Assembly (NCBI RefSeq): GCF_901447155.2
Contig: NZ_LR588414.1
Span: 248,001 to 312,000, forward strand
Reading direction: 5' to 3'
Source: Peptoniphilus catoniae
GTDB lineage: Bacteria > Bacillota > Clostridia > Tissierellales > Peptoniphilaceae
DNA: 64,000 nt
Made by a program: the position numbers and the translations under genes
Part shown: positions 9,268 to 18,112 of the stretch, piece after piece
Layout of the letters: each line of letters opens with the position of its first letter
Numbering within the stretch: position 1 is the stretch's first letter
The notes under the pieces: generated by a model
Told to the model about the DNA's origin: nothing
The model's input: the letters and a program-made list of their open reading frames with translations, nothing else
Database searches by the model: none

Positions 9268-10467
9268 ATGAAAAAGCTACTTTATATACTTACTGTTTTA
9301 ATTTTATTAACTGCAACTTTTATAAGCTCTACACTTTTAAAATCATATTATGGCAACAACGAAACCAAGCCTCTTAGTAAATCAAAGGTTGAAGAAGAAA
9401 TTAAAGAAGAGCCTAAAACCTATACAAGTAAAATTTGGGCAACTGGAGACATAATGTACCATATGCCTTTATATAAAAATAATTTTAATGCAGAAAAGTC
9501 TGAATATGACTTTAGCAACTATTATAAAAAAGTTGAAGAATATTTAAATGGGGCGGATTTAGTCCTAGGCAACTTTGAGACAACAGTCAATCCCAATAGA
9601 CCATTAAGCGGCCATCCTATGTTTAATAGTCCCGAGGAATCTTTAAAATATTTAAAAGCCTCAGGCTTTGACATACTTTCAACTGCCAATAATCACTGTT
9701 TAGATACGGGAGTTGAAGGAGTCTTCACCACAATAGATGCTATGGACAAGGCGGGAATTAAACACTTTGGAACCTATAAAGAAAGAAGAGAACCCTTAAT
9801 AGTTGAGTCCAATAACATAAAAATAGGATTTTTATCCTATGCAGAAATCTTTAACGGTTTGGAATCCCTTGTTAGTCAGGACAAGTCCTATGCTATATCC
9901 CCATTAAAGGAGGATCTTATACTTAATGATATTAGTGAAATGAAAAACCTTGGAGTTGATTATATAATCTGTTATCCTCACTGGGGCATAGAATATAGTA
10001 GGGTCCCAAGTGAAAACCAAAAGCACTTTGAAGATTTTCTTTTGTCAAATGGAGTAGATGCAATTTTAGGGTCCCATCCCCATGTAGTTCAAGGTATAAA
10101 TGAAAGAGAAATTAATGGAGAAAAGAAGTTTACAATCTATTCCATGGGAAATTCAATTTCAAATCAAAGAGAGTTGTGGTTACACAGAAAAGGCGTGGAG
10201 TCAGGAGTCTTTGTAGAACTTAATTTGGAAAAGACAGGAGACAAGACGGTTTTAAAATCATATAATCTCTTTCCCACCTATGTAAACAGGTATAGGGATG
10301 AAAGAGGATGGCAGTCTGAAGTAATTCTATATTATGATTTAATTGAGGGCGGCAAGTATAGAGACCTTCTAACAGAAAAGGATAAGGATTTTGTAGATAA
10401 GAGTTATAATGAAACTATGGACATTTTATATAATAAAGAAGATAAAAAAGAAGAAGCCGCAGCATAA
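9268..10467 (+). CDS. CapA family metallophosphatase-like protein
   Basis: 399-residue protein with one N-terminal hydrophobic segment (residues 4-25) that should anchor it outside the membrane. The rest is the CapA/PgsA calcineurin-like fold: GDIMYH, GNFET, NNH and GSHPHVVQG carry the metal-binding Asp, Asn and His residues. CapA proteins are linked to poly-gamma-glutamate capsule synthesis, but no capB or capC is nearby, so it more likely acts as a stand-alone surface phosphatase or polymer-processing enzyme. The gene is monocistronic with a terminator 5 bp after the stop. Confidence 0.85.
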   Translation: MKKLLYILTVLILLTATFISSTLLKSYYGNNETKPLSKSKVEEEIKEEPKTYTSKIWATGDIMYHMPLYKNNFNAEKSEYDFSNYYKKVEEYLNGADLVLGNFETTVNPNRPLSGHPMFNSPEESLKYLKASGFDILSTANNHCLDTGVEGVFTTIDAMDKAGIKHFGTYKERREPLIVESNNIKIGFLSYAEIFNGLESLVSQDKSYAISPLKEDLILNDISEMKNLGVDYIICYPHWGIEYSRVPSENQKHFEDFLLSNGVDAILGSHPHVVQGINEREINGEKKFTIYSMGNSISNQRELWLHRKGVESGVFVELNLEKTGDKTVLKSYNLFPTYVNRYRDERGWQSEVILYYDLIEGGKYRDLLTEKDKDFVDKSYNETMDILYNKEDKKEEAAA

Positions 10468-10471
10468 AATA

Positions 10472-10495
10472 AACCCGGAAATACCGGGTTTTTAT
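10472..10495. terminator. Terminator after capA-like gene
   Basis: Stem AACCCGG / CCGGGTT with a five-base loop, followed by a T-rich stretch. Confidence 0.85.
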
Positions 10496-10519
10496 TTTTC
10501 ACTATAGTTTAACATAAGC

Positions 10520-10924
10520 CTATTTTAAAATTTCATTAATTTCAGAAACCAAATCAACCTTAGACTTAAAGTCCATATAATCCTTTCCGCAAACAAAGGT
10601 ATAATAGTACTCTCCATTATAATCATTATCTTTAATTAAAAGGATATAATCAGAATCCATCTTAACTATTAGAGAGCCTGATTCAGGAGCGGAATCAAGA
10701 GCTTCTTCTTTAGGAATTTCGGTATAGTTTTCTTCTAAAAGCTTTATTATCTTTTTAACTTTTTCCTTATTATCAATATTTCTATATTCAGGAGTGTTAT
10801 CATTTAAATAAGTCCCTACTTGCATATCTTGAAACTTTAGACTGAGGTTTCCTAAATTTATTTCGTATTTACTTGTGCATCCAAGTAGAATAAATGTTAA
10901 AAGAATTATTAAATATTTTTTCAT
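10520..10924 (-). CDS. Small lipoprotein, unknown function
   Basis: 134-residue secreted lipoprotein. The start at 10924 gives a lysine pair, a hydrophobic run and a lipobox LLGC at residues 14-17, with an AGGTGA site just upstream; a longer reading frame from 10969 adds residues that do not resemble a signal and is rejected. The mature part is acidic and soluble, with no motif I recognise. Its C-terminal two thirds (IIKLLEENYTEIPKEE, YYYTFVCGKDY) resemble small substrate-binding or inhibitor-like lipoproteins only loosely. It is transcribed divergently from the next gene. Confidence 0.75.
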   Translation of the reverse strand: MKKYLIILLTFILLGCTSKYEINLGNLSLKFQDMQVGTYLNDNTPEYRNIDNKEKVKKIIKLLEENYTEIPKEEALDSAPESGSLIVKMDSDYILLIKDNDYNGEYYYTFVCGKDYMDFKSKVDLVSEINEILK

Positions 10925-10981
10925 ATTATCACCTGGAAAGATTTTATCATGGTATACTTGTTTAAACAAGGAGAGTGTCTA

Positions 10982-11353
10982 ATGGCAAGAAAGAAGAAAA
11001 AAATCACCATAAAAGAAAAACTTGAAAGAATGAATCTTACTGAAGAGGAAAAGACTCTAGCAGAAAGAAAGGCATTAGTTAATATTCTTATGTGTATTCT
11101 TTGGCCTCTAACTTTATTTATCCTTTGGGCTGATGCCAAGGAGAAGCTTGGGGTTTTCTATTACCTTATTATTTTAATATCCTTTATAAATGTTATACTG
11201 ACCTATTATTACACTAAGCTTGACATAGATAAGGACAAGTTCCTTTCCCATATGCTTAAGTCTAAAATAGGAAAGGTCGAAAGATTCGGAACAGTTTTTT
11301 TAGTAGTGGAGATTGTTTTAATACTAAGTTATATATTTATATTGAATAAATAG
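10982..11353 (+). CDS. Small three-helix membrane protein, unknown
   Basis: 123 residues from the start at 10982, which has an AAGGAG site eight bases ahead. The first 30 residues are very lysine- and glutamate-rich (MARKKKKITIKEK), followed by hydrophobic segments at about 33-50, 57-75 and 99-120. I do not recognise the family. It is a single gene between the divergent lipoprotein and the ctsR operon. Confidence 0.65.
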   Translation: MARKKKKITIKEKLERMNLTEEEKTLAERKALVNILMCILWPLTLFILWADAKEKLGVFYYLIILISFINVILTYYYTKLDIDKDKFLSHMLKSKIGKVERFGTVFLVVEIVLILSYIFILNK

Positions 11354-11356
11354 CCG

Positions 11357-11393
11357 ACATTTAATACTTCTTTACAAGGGAAGTATTAAATGT
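11357..11393. other. Perfect 14-bp inverted repeat upstream of ctsR
   Basis: Arms ACATTTAATACTTC and GAAGTATTAAATGT flank a 9-base loop. It begins 3 bp after the membrane-protein stop. The downstream T-run is weak, so it may be a terminator of that gene or a protein-binding site in the ctsR promoter region. Confidence 0.6.
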
Positions 11394-11396
11394 TAT

Positions 11397-11448
11397 TATA
11401 ATAGAACAGATGTATATTTTTTTAACTTAAAAGACAAAGATGGTCAAA
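11397..11448 (+). promoter_or_regulatory. ctsR operon -10 and CtsR box
   Basis: A TATAAT sits at 11397-11402. At 11432-11448 two heptads AGACAAA and GGTCAAA are separated by GAT, matching the known CtsR operator (A/GGTCAAA-NAN-A/GGTCAAA) with one mismatch. The box runs into the ribosome binding site of ctsR, so repression is autogenous and de-repressed on heat or protein stress. Confidence 0.85.
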
Positions 11449-11457
11449 GGTGATACT

Positions 11458-11913
11458 ATGGCAAAACTTTCAAATTCAATAGAAGACTTTTTAAATTCCC
11501 TCTTGGAAGATGCTGATGGAATTTTAGAAATTCAAAGATCAAAAATATCAGACAGGTTTAACTGTGCACCTTCACAAATAAATTATGTTTTAACCACCAG
11601 GTTCACTCCCTATAAGGGATATTATGTGGAGTCAAGACGAGGTGGCGGAGGCTATATAAGAATTGTAAGGGTTGAAATAAAAAATAAGAACAGAATGGAA
11701 AAAATATTTAATGATGAAATAGGAGATTCCATTACTAAAGACAAGGCAGATCAACTTATAGATGAGCTTATTAATCTTGAATATTTAAGTGAGAGAGAAG
11801 GAGAGATAATTAAGATTCTCATAAGTGACAGGTCACTTAATAAGGCCATGGAAAGTAAAAATCAAATTAGAGCGGATATATTAAAAAATATTTTGCTTGT
11901 GATTTTACAATAG
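11458..11913 (+). CDS. ctsR: Transcriptional repressor of class III heat-shock genes
   Basis: Dimeric DNA-binding repressor of clp genes. The 151 residues carry the winged helix-turn-helix with FNCAPSQINYVLTTRF and the conserved RGGGGYIRI wing loop, followed by a C-terminal four-helix dimer domain. ATG 11458 is chosen because AAAGGTG lies just before it; an in-frame ATG at 11440 would lie inside the CtsR box. First gene of a five-gene run (mcsA, mcsB, clpC, radA), the classic Firmicute order. Confidence 0.95.
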   Translation: MAKLSNSIEDFLNSLLEDADGILEIQRSKISDRFNCAPSQINYVLTTRFTPYKGYYVESRRGGGGYIRIVRVEIKNKNRMEKIFNDEIGDSITKDKADQLIDELINLEYLSEREGEIIKILISDRSLNKAMESKNQIRADILKNILLVILQ

Positions 11914-11922
11914 GAGGATACT

Positions 11923-12438
11923 ATGCTTTGTGATAATTGTAAAAAAAATGAAGCGATGATTTCTTATACAAAGATGATTGGTAATGAAATAGAAGAAATT
12001 CATTTATGTGCAGATTGTGCAGAAAAGAAGATGAGAGAAGACTTGGTATTTAACAGTGCCGTTACAGATAGAGTTGAAAGTTTTTTAAAGGAATTGTTTA
12101 AACTTACAGGTAATGACAGAAGTGCAGTTACCGATAAAAAGTGTAAAACCTGCAATACAAGTTTTAAGGAGCTTGAAGAAAATAGACTTGGATGTGAAAA
12201 TTGCTATGAAAACTTTAAAGATGAAATTCAAAGTATGCTAACAAGCTTAAAATTTTCATCTAAGCACAAGGGTAAGATTCCAAAGTCTGCAGGAAATAAT
12301 ATTATCTATAGAAGAGATGAACAGGACCTTATGGATAAGCTTTCAAAGGCAATAGAACTTGAAAATTACGAGGATGCCGCAGTCTTTAGAGATAAGCTGA
12401 AGGAGTTAAGGGAGAAAAATGAGTATCATACTTTATAA
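11923..12438 (+). CDS. mcsA: McsA, zinc-finger/UVR-domain modulator of CtsR and McsB
   Basis: Cytosolic 171-residue partner of McsB and ClpC. Four CxxC motifs are visible (CDNC at 3-6, CADC near 27-30, CKTC and CENC around 72-95), which bind zinc and sense oxidative damage, and a C-terminal UVR motif (LSKAIELENYEDAAVFRDKLKEL) contacts ClpC. The last 20 bases overlap mcsB, indicating translational coupling. All metal-binding pairs are present although the downstream kinase looks inactive, which is of interest for its role. Confidence 0.92.
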   Translation: MLCDNCKKNEAMISYTKMIGNEIEEIHLCADCAEKKMREDLVFNSAVTDRVESFLKELFKLTGNDRSAVTDKKCKTCNTSFKELEENRLGCENCYENFKDEIQSMLTSLKFSSKHKGKIPKSAGNNIIYRRDEQDLMDKLSKAIELENYEDAAVFRDKLKELREKNEYHTL

Positions 12439-13393
12439 TGAATTGGAATTAAGAAGAAATATTTCAGGATTTAATTTCCCCGGAAAGCTTGATCAGGAGT
12501 CCTCAATAAAAATTTTAGAAAGATTAAAATCAATTTTGGAGCCTCAAGGCTTTATAGATTACAGAACTAAAAATATGACTTCCCTTGATAAGCTTAAATT
12601 TTATGAAGAAGGCTTCGTAACAGCAGAAATTTTTAGAAATGAAGGGAAAAGTGCAATTTTTAAAAGAAATGATGACCTTATAAGGGTAAATGGAGAAGAC
12701 CATATAGAAATTTATAGATATACTAAGGGTCAGGATCTTAAAGGTCCCTATGAAAAAATAAATAGCCTTGATGACTTTTTAGATTCCAAGTTGGATTATG
12801 CCTTTAGGGAAGATTTCGGTTATTTAACATCTAATCCTAACATTTGCGGCAATGCTTTTATAGCCAAGGTTTACATGCATCTGCCGGCAACGGGATATTT
12901 CGGTGACATGTCTCTTGTAAGTACCTTAAACAGATTAGGGTATAAAGTAAGTGCTCTAGGTTCACCTGAAAGGAACAACAGAGGGGTTATATATAAAATA
13001 TCACTGGACAGAACCATAGGCATAGGGGAAGAAGAATATCTTGATAAAATTTCCAATATAGTAAGAGAAGTTGCTGATATGGAAGAACAAAATAGAAGAA
13101 AATTGTATTTAGACAAAATAATTGACCTTGAAGACTTAGTAAATAGAGCCTATGGAATTTTAAGAAACTGTAGGGTAATCAAGGAAGATGAAATGATTTA
13201 TAGAATGAGTGACCTTTTTTTGGGTATAGAACTAAGTATACTAAAGCCTAAGGTTAATTTGGACCTTATGGATTCTATAAAAAGATTAAAAAACGGCTAC
13301 CTTCAAGTAGAAAGAGGTGCCTTGCTGGATGAAAAATCGAGAGATATATTAAGAGCAAACAAAGTTAGAAAGATGATGAAGGAGGTCTTTTAA
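12419..13393 (+). CDS. mcsB: McsB-like protein arginine kinase homologue, probable pseudokinase
   Basis: Positionally and by fold McsB, the kinase that marks proteins with phosphoarginine for ClpC. The 324 residues align with McsB throughout, including the NGEDHIEIY segment with the catalytic-loop glutamate and YLTSNPN. But the family's N-terminal SSRIRLARN phosphate-binding motif reads YNELELRRN here, both early arginines being glutamates, and the GTGLRAS segment reads GNAFIAK, losing another ATP-binding arginine. The C-terminal RDILRA keeps the phosphoarginine-binding RDxxRA motif. I infer a catalytically weak or dead protein that may still sense or bind phosphoarginine. Its stop abuts the clpC start with no gap. 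Confidence 0.85.
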   Translation: MSIILYNELELRRNISGFNFPGKLDQESSIKILERLKSILEPQGFIDYRTKNMTSLDKLKFYEEGFVTAEIFRNEGKSAIFKRNDDLIRVNGEDHIEIYRYTKGQDLKGPYEKINSLDDFLDSKLDYAFREDFGYLTSNPNICGNAFIAKVYMHLPATGYFGDMSLVSTLNRLGYKVSALGSPERNNRGVIYKISLDRTIGIGEEEYLDKISNIVREVADMEEQNRRKLYLDKIIDLEDLVNRAYGILRNCRVIKEDEMIYRMSDLFLGIELSILKPKVNLDLMDSIKRLKNGYLQVERGALLDEKSRDILRANKVRKMMKEVF

Positions 13394-15841
13394 ATGAATA
13401 TTTTTGAAAGATTCACGCAGAGGGCTCAAAAGGCGATACTTTATGCGCAAAATGAAGCCAGAGAAGCAAGAGTTAATTACGTGGGCTCCGAGCATTTGGT
13501 GTTGGGAATATTAAAAGAGGGCAGCGGAACCGGTGCTAAAGTTTTAGAATCTTTAGGACTTGACTACAACAGTGTTAAGCTTGCCACCTATGAAATTGTA
13601 TCAAAAGGCAATATAATTGCAAATTCTAATTTAATATATACGCCTAGGACAAATAGAATTTTTGAACTTGCCTATGAGGCGGCAAAGGAAGACGGACTTG
13701 ACTATATAGGAACTGAGCATATACTTTTAGGAATTATAAGAGAGGGACAAGGCATAGCTCTTTTAGTTTTAAAAAGAGTTGGAATAGATGCTTCGACACT
13801 TGAAAATGCCATTATGAATACTGAAATTGAAGAAGAAGATTCAGAAAGCTCAGACAGGAAAGGAACAGCCCTTGAAAAATATACCATTAACCTAAATAAA
13901 AAAGCTGAGGATAAAAAAATTGATCCTATAATCGGTCGTTCCGCTGAAATAGAGAGGGTAGTACAAATACTATCAAGAAGAAGAAAAAATAATCCCGTTT
14001 TAATTGGGGAGCCGGGAGTAGGAAAGACAGCTATAGCTGAAGGACTTGCCATGAGAATAGTAAACAAGGAAGTCCCTGAAATTATGTCGGATAAAATCAT
14101 AAGGACTCTTGATGTGTCAGGTCTTATAGCAGGAGCTAAATACAGAGGAGACTTTGAAGAGAGATTAAAGGCTGTAATTAACGAAGTTACCGCAAGTAAA
14201 AATATTATTTTATTTATAGACGAAATGCACGTAATAATAGGTGCAGGTGCGGCAGAAGGTGCAATTGACGCTTCAAACATTTTAAAGCCTGTTCTTACAA
14301 GGGGAGAGCTTCAAATTATAGGAGCAACAACTATAAATGAGTATAGGTCTAAAATTGAAAAGGATCCTGCCTTTGAAAGAAGATTAATGCCTATTATCGT
14401 TGAAGAGCCAACAGTTGAAGATTCAATTTCAATTGTTAAAGGCCTTAAGGAAAAATATGAAGAATATCACAATGTAACAATTACCGATGAAGCTATAGAA
14501 GCTGCTGTAAAGTTGTCTGACAGGTATATATCAGATAGATTTTTACCTGACAAGGCCATAGATCTTATAGATGAGGCTTGCTCTAAGGTAAAGGTTAAAA
14601 ATTTTGAAAACCCGGACTTTAAAAACAAGTATGAAGAGGAGCTTGCAGAGCTTGATTTAAAAAAGAAGGAAGCAATTAAAAATCAAGATTATGAATTTGC
14701 TGCATCTATAAGAGATGAAGAGAGACTTCTTAAAGAAAACTACGAGAAGGATTTAAAAGAGTATAAGGAAGAGCAAAAAAGCGAAAAAATTTCCTATGAC
14801 AATATTTCTGAAATAGTTTCAAAGTGGAGTAAGGTACCTGTAAATAAACTTAATGAAGAAGAAAAGGGAAAACTTGTAGATCTTGAAAAGAAGCTAAAAG
14901 ACAGAGTTAAGGGACAAGATGAGGCCGTGGATACTCTTGCCAAGGCAATAAAAAGGGCAAGGGTAGGGCTTAAAGATCCTGAAAAACCTATGGGATCCTT
15001 TATTTTTGTCGGACCTACAGGAGTCGGAAAAACCTATCTTGCAAAGACCCTTGCCTATGAACTTTTCGGTAGCGAAAATAATATGCTTAGAATAGATATG
15101 TCAGAATATATGGAAAAGCATACCGTTGCAAAGCTTATAGGTTCTCCACCGGGATATGTAGGCTATGACGAAGGCGGACAGCTTACAGATGCGGTAAGAA
15201 CAAATCCTTATAGTGTTGTTCTTTTCGATGAAATAGAAAAAGCTCACCCAGATGTGTTTAATGTACTTTTACAGGTTCTTGATGACGGAAGACTTACGGA
15301 CTCCAAGGGAAGGACGGTAAGTTTTAAAGATACTGTAATTATTATGACCTCAAATGCAGGAGCAAGCAGACTTAAAAACAGAAGTGTAATAGGTTTTTCC
15401 ACAGAAGAGGATAATAAAAAAGAGTACGACAAAATGAAGGACATTATAAGCGAATCTTTAAAGCAAACTTTTAAGCCTGAATTTTTAAACAGACTTGATG
15501 ATGTAATTGTATTTAAGGAATTAGGTCATAAGGAAATCCAAGCTATAACAGCAATTATGCTTGACAAGTTAAGACAAAGACTTGCCGCTATAGGAGTAAA
15601 GGTAAGTTTTACTAAAAAGCTTGAGAAGTATATTTCGGAAAAAGGCTTTGATAAAAACTTCGGAGCAAGACCGCTTGAAAGAGCTATTAGAACCAATATT
15701 GAAGATGAGCTTGCACAAAAAATGTTGGAAGGCGAGTTTGATAAGGGTGACAGTATAGAAATTGACTTTAATAGAAAATTAATAATAAGAAAACTTGACG
15801 GAGTTAAGAAAAATGAAGAAAGAGACAAGGTACAAGTGTAA
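13394..15841 (+). CDS. clpC: ATP-dependent Clp protease ATPase subunit ClpC
   Basis: AAA+ unfoldase that feeds ClpP. 815 residues: double Clp N-domain (1-145), first AAA module with Walker A GEPGVGKTA near 204 and Walker B ILFIDEMH, a UVR-containing middle domain (around 420-450) that binds McsA/McsB-type adaptors, and a second AAA module with GPTGVGKTY and VVLFDEIEKAH; an IGF loop for docking ClpP follows near 670. The start is fixed by the adjacent mcsB stop (TTTTAAATG). Fourth gene of the CtsR-controlled operon. Confidence 0.97.
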   Translation: MNIFERFTQRAQKAILYAQNEAREARVNYVGSEHLVLGILKEGSGTGAKVLESLGLDYNSVKLATYEIVSKGNIIANSNLIYTPRTNRIFELAYEAAKEDGLDYIGTEHILLGIIREGQGIALLVLKRVGIDASTLENAIMNTEIEEEDSESSDRKGTALEKYTINLNKKAEDKKIDPIIGRSAEIERVVQILSRRRKNNPVLIGEPGVGKTAIAEGLAMRIVNKEVPEIMSDKIIRTLDVSGLIAGAKYRGDFEERLKAVINEVTASKNIILFIDEMHVIIGAGAAEGAIDASNILKPVLTRGELQIIGATTINEYRSKIEKDPAFERRLMPIIVEEPTVEDSISIVKGLKEKYEEYHNVTITDEAIEAAVKLSDRYISDRFLPDKAIDLIDEACSKVKVKNFENPDFKNKYEEELAELDLKKKEAIKNQDYEFAASIRDEERLLKENYEKDLKEYKEEQKSEKISYDNISEIVSKWSKVPVNKLNEEEKGKLVDLEKKLKDRVKGQDEAVDTLAKAIKRARVGLKDPEKPMGSFIFVGPTGVGKTYLAKTLAYELFGSENNMLRIDMSEYMEKHTVAKLIGSPPGYVGYDEGGQLTDAVRTNPYSVVLFDEIEKAHPDVFNVLLQVLDDGRLTDSKGRTVSFKDTVIIMTSNAGASRLKNRSVIGFSTEEDNKKEYDKMKDIISESLKQTFKPEFLNRLDDVIVFKELGHKEIQAITAIMLDKLRQRLAAIGVKVSFTKKLEKYISEKGFDKNFGARPLERAIRTNIEDELAQKMLEGEFDKGDSIEIDFNRKLIIRKLDGVKKNEERDKVQV

Positions 15842-17183
15842 GGAGTGCGGTTATATTTCCTATGGCTACTTCGGAAGATGTTCCTCCTGTGGAGCATGGG
15901 ATAGTTTTGAAGAGCTTGTGGAGGTAAAAGAATCAACTACAAAAAAATCTATCAATAAGCAGACCTCATCTAAAAAACTTAAAAATGTGGAAACAGGCAC
16001 ATCCTATAGAATAAAAACCAGCATAGAGGAATTTAATAGAGTAATGGGAGGTGGAATCGTAAAGGATTCCATCTCTATTATTACAGCTAAGCCCGGAGCC
16101 GGCAAATCTACACTTTTGCTTCAGGTGGCAAATGATATAGCTTCTAATGGCAAAAAGGTTCTCTATGCTTCAGGAGAAGAGTCTGAAAGTCAAATAAAAA
16201 GTCGCGCCAACAGAATAGAAGAAAAAATTTCAGACAATATTTATGTATATTCAGATAATATTTTAGATAATGTTCTTGAGGAAATAGATAAGCTTGATCC
16301 CGATTTAATAATTATAGACTCAATTCAAACCTTCACCTTAGCCGAAATTCAATCAAGGGCGGGAACTCCCACTCAAGTAATGGAATGCGCCCATAGGTTA
16401 GTTGATATAGCTAAGGATCCTATAAGACCGAGAATTGTATTTTTAGTGGGACAAATGACTAAGGAAGACGAGCTTGCAGGAGTAAGGGCCTTGGAACATT
16501 TAGTAGATACTGTTCTTATAATAGAAAATGAAGGCAATGAGGAACTTAGATATTTACTTACCAGCAAAAATAGATACGGCTCTACAGGAGAGATGGGATT
16601 TTTTATTATGACTGATAAGGGACTAAAGTCCTTAGATAATCCATCAGAGTATTTTATGACTTATAGAGAAAGGGGCAAAGAACTTCCCGGATCAACACTT
16701 GCAGTTATAAGAGAGGGAACAAGGCCAGTTATTCTTGAAATAGAATCCTTGTGTTCACATAGTTTTTTACCCTATCCGTCAAGAATTTCAGAAAATATGA
16801 AAAGAGATCAGCTTAATACCCTTATATCTATTTTAGAGCAAAGAGCTTCTTTAAAGCTGCTTGATAAAAATGTTGTTGTAAAAACTACAGGAGGAATAAG
16901 ACTTAAAGAAACAGCATCAAACTTAGCTGTAATTATGTCCATATATTCTGCGGCAAAGGACATTGCCATTGATACTGCTACAGTTTTTATAGGAGATGTT
17001 GGACTTACAGGAGAGATAAAAAGTGTTCCATCCTTGGAACTAAGACTTAGAGAGGTTCAAAGGATGGGATTTAAGAGAGCTTTTATTCCTCAGGTAAAAA
17101 TAGATGAGAAATCCTTTAAAGATTTAAAATTATATAAGTGCAAAACCATATTAGATGTAATTGAAAAAATAGTGAGCTCATAA
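15813..17183 (+). CDS. radA: DNA repair protein RadA
   Basis: RecA-like ATPase that promotes branch migration in recombinational repair. 456 residues from ATG 15813 (GGAG nine bases upstream). An N-terminal C4 zinc finger (CKEC...CSSC, residues 9-26), Walker A KPGAGKST, the RadA-specific SKNRYGSTGEMG motif and a Lon-protease-like C-terminal domain (VGLTGEIKSVPSLELRLRE) are all visible. It overlaps clpC by 29 bases, so it is translationally coupled to the clp operon, an arrangement found widely in Firmicutes. Confidence 0.95.
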   Translation: MKKETRYKCKECGYISYGYFGRCSSCGAWDSFEELVEVKESTTKKSINKQTSSKKLKNVETGTSYRIKTSIEEFNRVMGGGIVKDSISIITAKPGAGKSTLLLQVANDIASNGKKVLYASGEESESQIKSRANRIEEKISDNIYVYSDNILDNVLEEIDKLDPDLIIIDSIQTFTLAEIQSRAGTPTQVMECAHRLVDIAKDPIRPRIVFLVGQMTKEDELAGVRALEHLVDTVLIIENEGNEELRYLLTSKNRYGSTGEMGFFIMTDKGLKSLDNPSEYFMTYRERGKELPGSTLAVIREGTRPVILEIESLCSHSFLPYPSRISENMKRDQLNTLISILEQRASLKLLDKNVVVKTTGGIRLKETASNLAVIMSIYSAAKDIAIDTATVFIGDVGLTGEIKSVPSLELRLREVQRMGFKRAFIPQVKIDEKSFKDLKLYKCKTILDVIEKIVSS

Positions 17184-17199
17184 GCTCATTATTTTTTTG
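17173..17199 (+). terminator. Terminator of ctsR-radA operon
   Basis: Short stem TGAGCT / AGCTCA with a 4-base loop followed by seven T; it overlaps the radA stop codon. Confidence 0.75.
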
Positions 17200-17279
17200 C
17201 CTATTATAAAAATCACTAAGCTTGACTGAAAAATTTTAACAGTTTAAAATATAGACGTTGATAAAAAGGAGAGGTTGTT

Positions 17280-17807
17280 ATGGAAACTGATATAAGAACT
17301 AATATAAAAATAAAGAAAACTTCTGAAAGCAGAGTATCATTTACCCATGCAACTTTACCTACTGACTTAAACGAAGGCGGAAGTTTGTACGGAGCAAGGT
17401 TATTAGAATGGGCTGATAATCTTTCTGCAGTAGTTGCAATAAAACACAGAAGAGGATGGGTAACAACAGTTGGCTTTAACAACTTTAACTTTATAAAGGC
17501 AATTCACTTGGGAGATTTTATTTATGGAAAAGCTTTTATAAGTGGAGTAGGAAAATCCTCCATGGAAATTTTCGTTAAATTTGTGGGAGAAGACTCTGTT
17601 TCAGGAGAAAGATATTTAGCAGCTACAGGTTTTATTACCTATGCAGCTCTTAAGCTTAAGGAAGGAGAAAGCCTTCCTCAGATAGAAGGGGAAACAGAGG
17701 AAGAAATAAAAATAATTAGCGGATATAGTGATAGGAAAAAAGAAGACCTTAAAAGAATTAGTGAAAATAGAAGGCTTATAAGCAGAATAGACTTGTATGA
17801 GATCTAA
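17280..17807 (+). CDS. Acyl-CoA thioesterase, hotdog fold
   Basis: Cleaves acyl-CoA thioesters. 175 residues with a single hotdog domain: NEGGSLYGARLLEWADNL near 26 holds the usual G-x-L/W-D active-site region, followed by the central helix and a strand-rich core (YGKAFISGVGKSSMEIFVKF). Similar to the YciA/Acot group. A GGAGAGG site precedes the ATG. Its stop overlaps the next start (TAATG), making an operon with ylxP-like and nth. Confidence 0.88.
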   Translation: METDIRTNIKIKKTSESRVSFTHATLPTDLNEGGSLYGARLLEWADNLSAVVAIKHRRGWVTTVGFNNFNFIKAIHLGDFIYGKAFISGVGKSSMEIFVKFVGEDSVSGERYLAATGFITYAALKLKEGESLPQIEGETEEEIKIISGYSDRKKEDLKRISENRRLISRIDLYEI

Positions 17808-18112
17808 TGAGTCGGTATGGTATAATTATGACAATAGGAAGATGTGTAATTGAACTTAGGCTATATTCACCAAACAGCCTAAAGGAAAAAAGAAGAATAT
17901 TAAAATCTCTAATTGAGAAGTTAAAAAACAGGTTTAACATTTCCATTGCAGAGGTTGGCAAAAATGATCTTTGGCAGTCAGCTTTAATAGGTATAGCAAT
18001 TGTCTCAAAGGACAAGACCTTTGCAAATGAAGTTATAAATAAGGTAATAGACTTTATAGATAATTTTGATTCTGTAGAGATAGTAGATATAGATATAGAA
18101 ATGATTGATTAA
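17807..18112 (+). CDS. DUF503 / YlxP-like protein
   Basis: Small cytosolic protein of the DUF503 family (YlxP), of ferredoxin-like fold; in other Firmicutes it is linked to ribosome function and sits near infB-rbfA. The hallmark SLKEKRRILKSLIEKLKNRF lies near residues 24-43. Two starts are possible: 17807, coupled by TAATG to the upstream stop, or 17828 (MTIGRC), which aligns better with family N-termini. The nth gene begins immediately after its stop. Exact role unproven. Confidence 0.85.
   Translation: MSRYGIIMTIGRCVIELRLYSPNSLKEKRRILKSLIEKLKNRFNISIAEVGKNDLWQSALIGIAIVSKDKTFANEVINKVIDFIDNFDSVEIVDIDIEMID

Noticed and set aside
13702-14280. Long minus-strand ORF inside clpC
   Set aside because: It is an antisense shadow of a well-conserved gene, hydrophobic by codon reflection and with no RBS.
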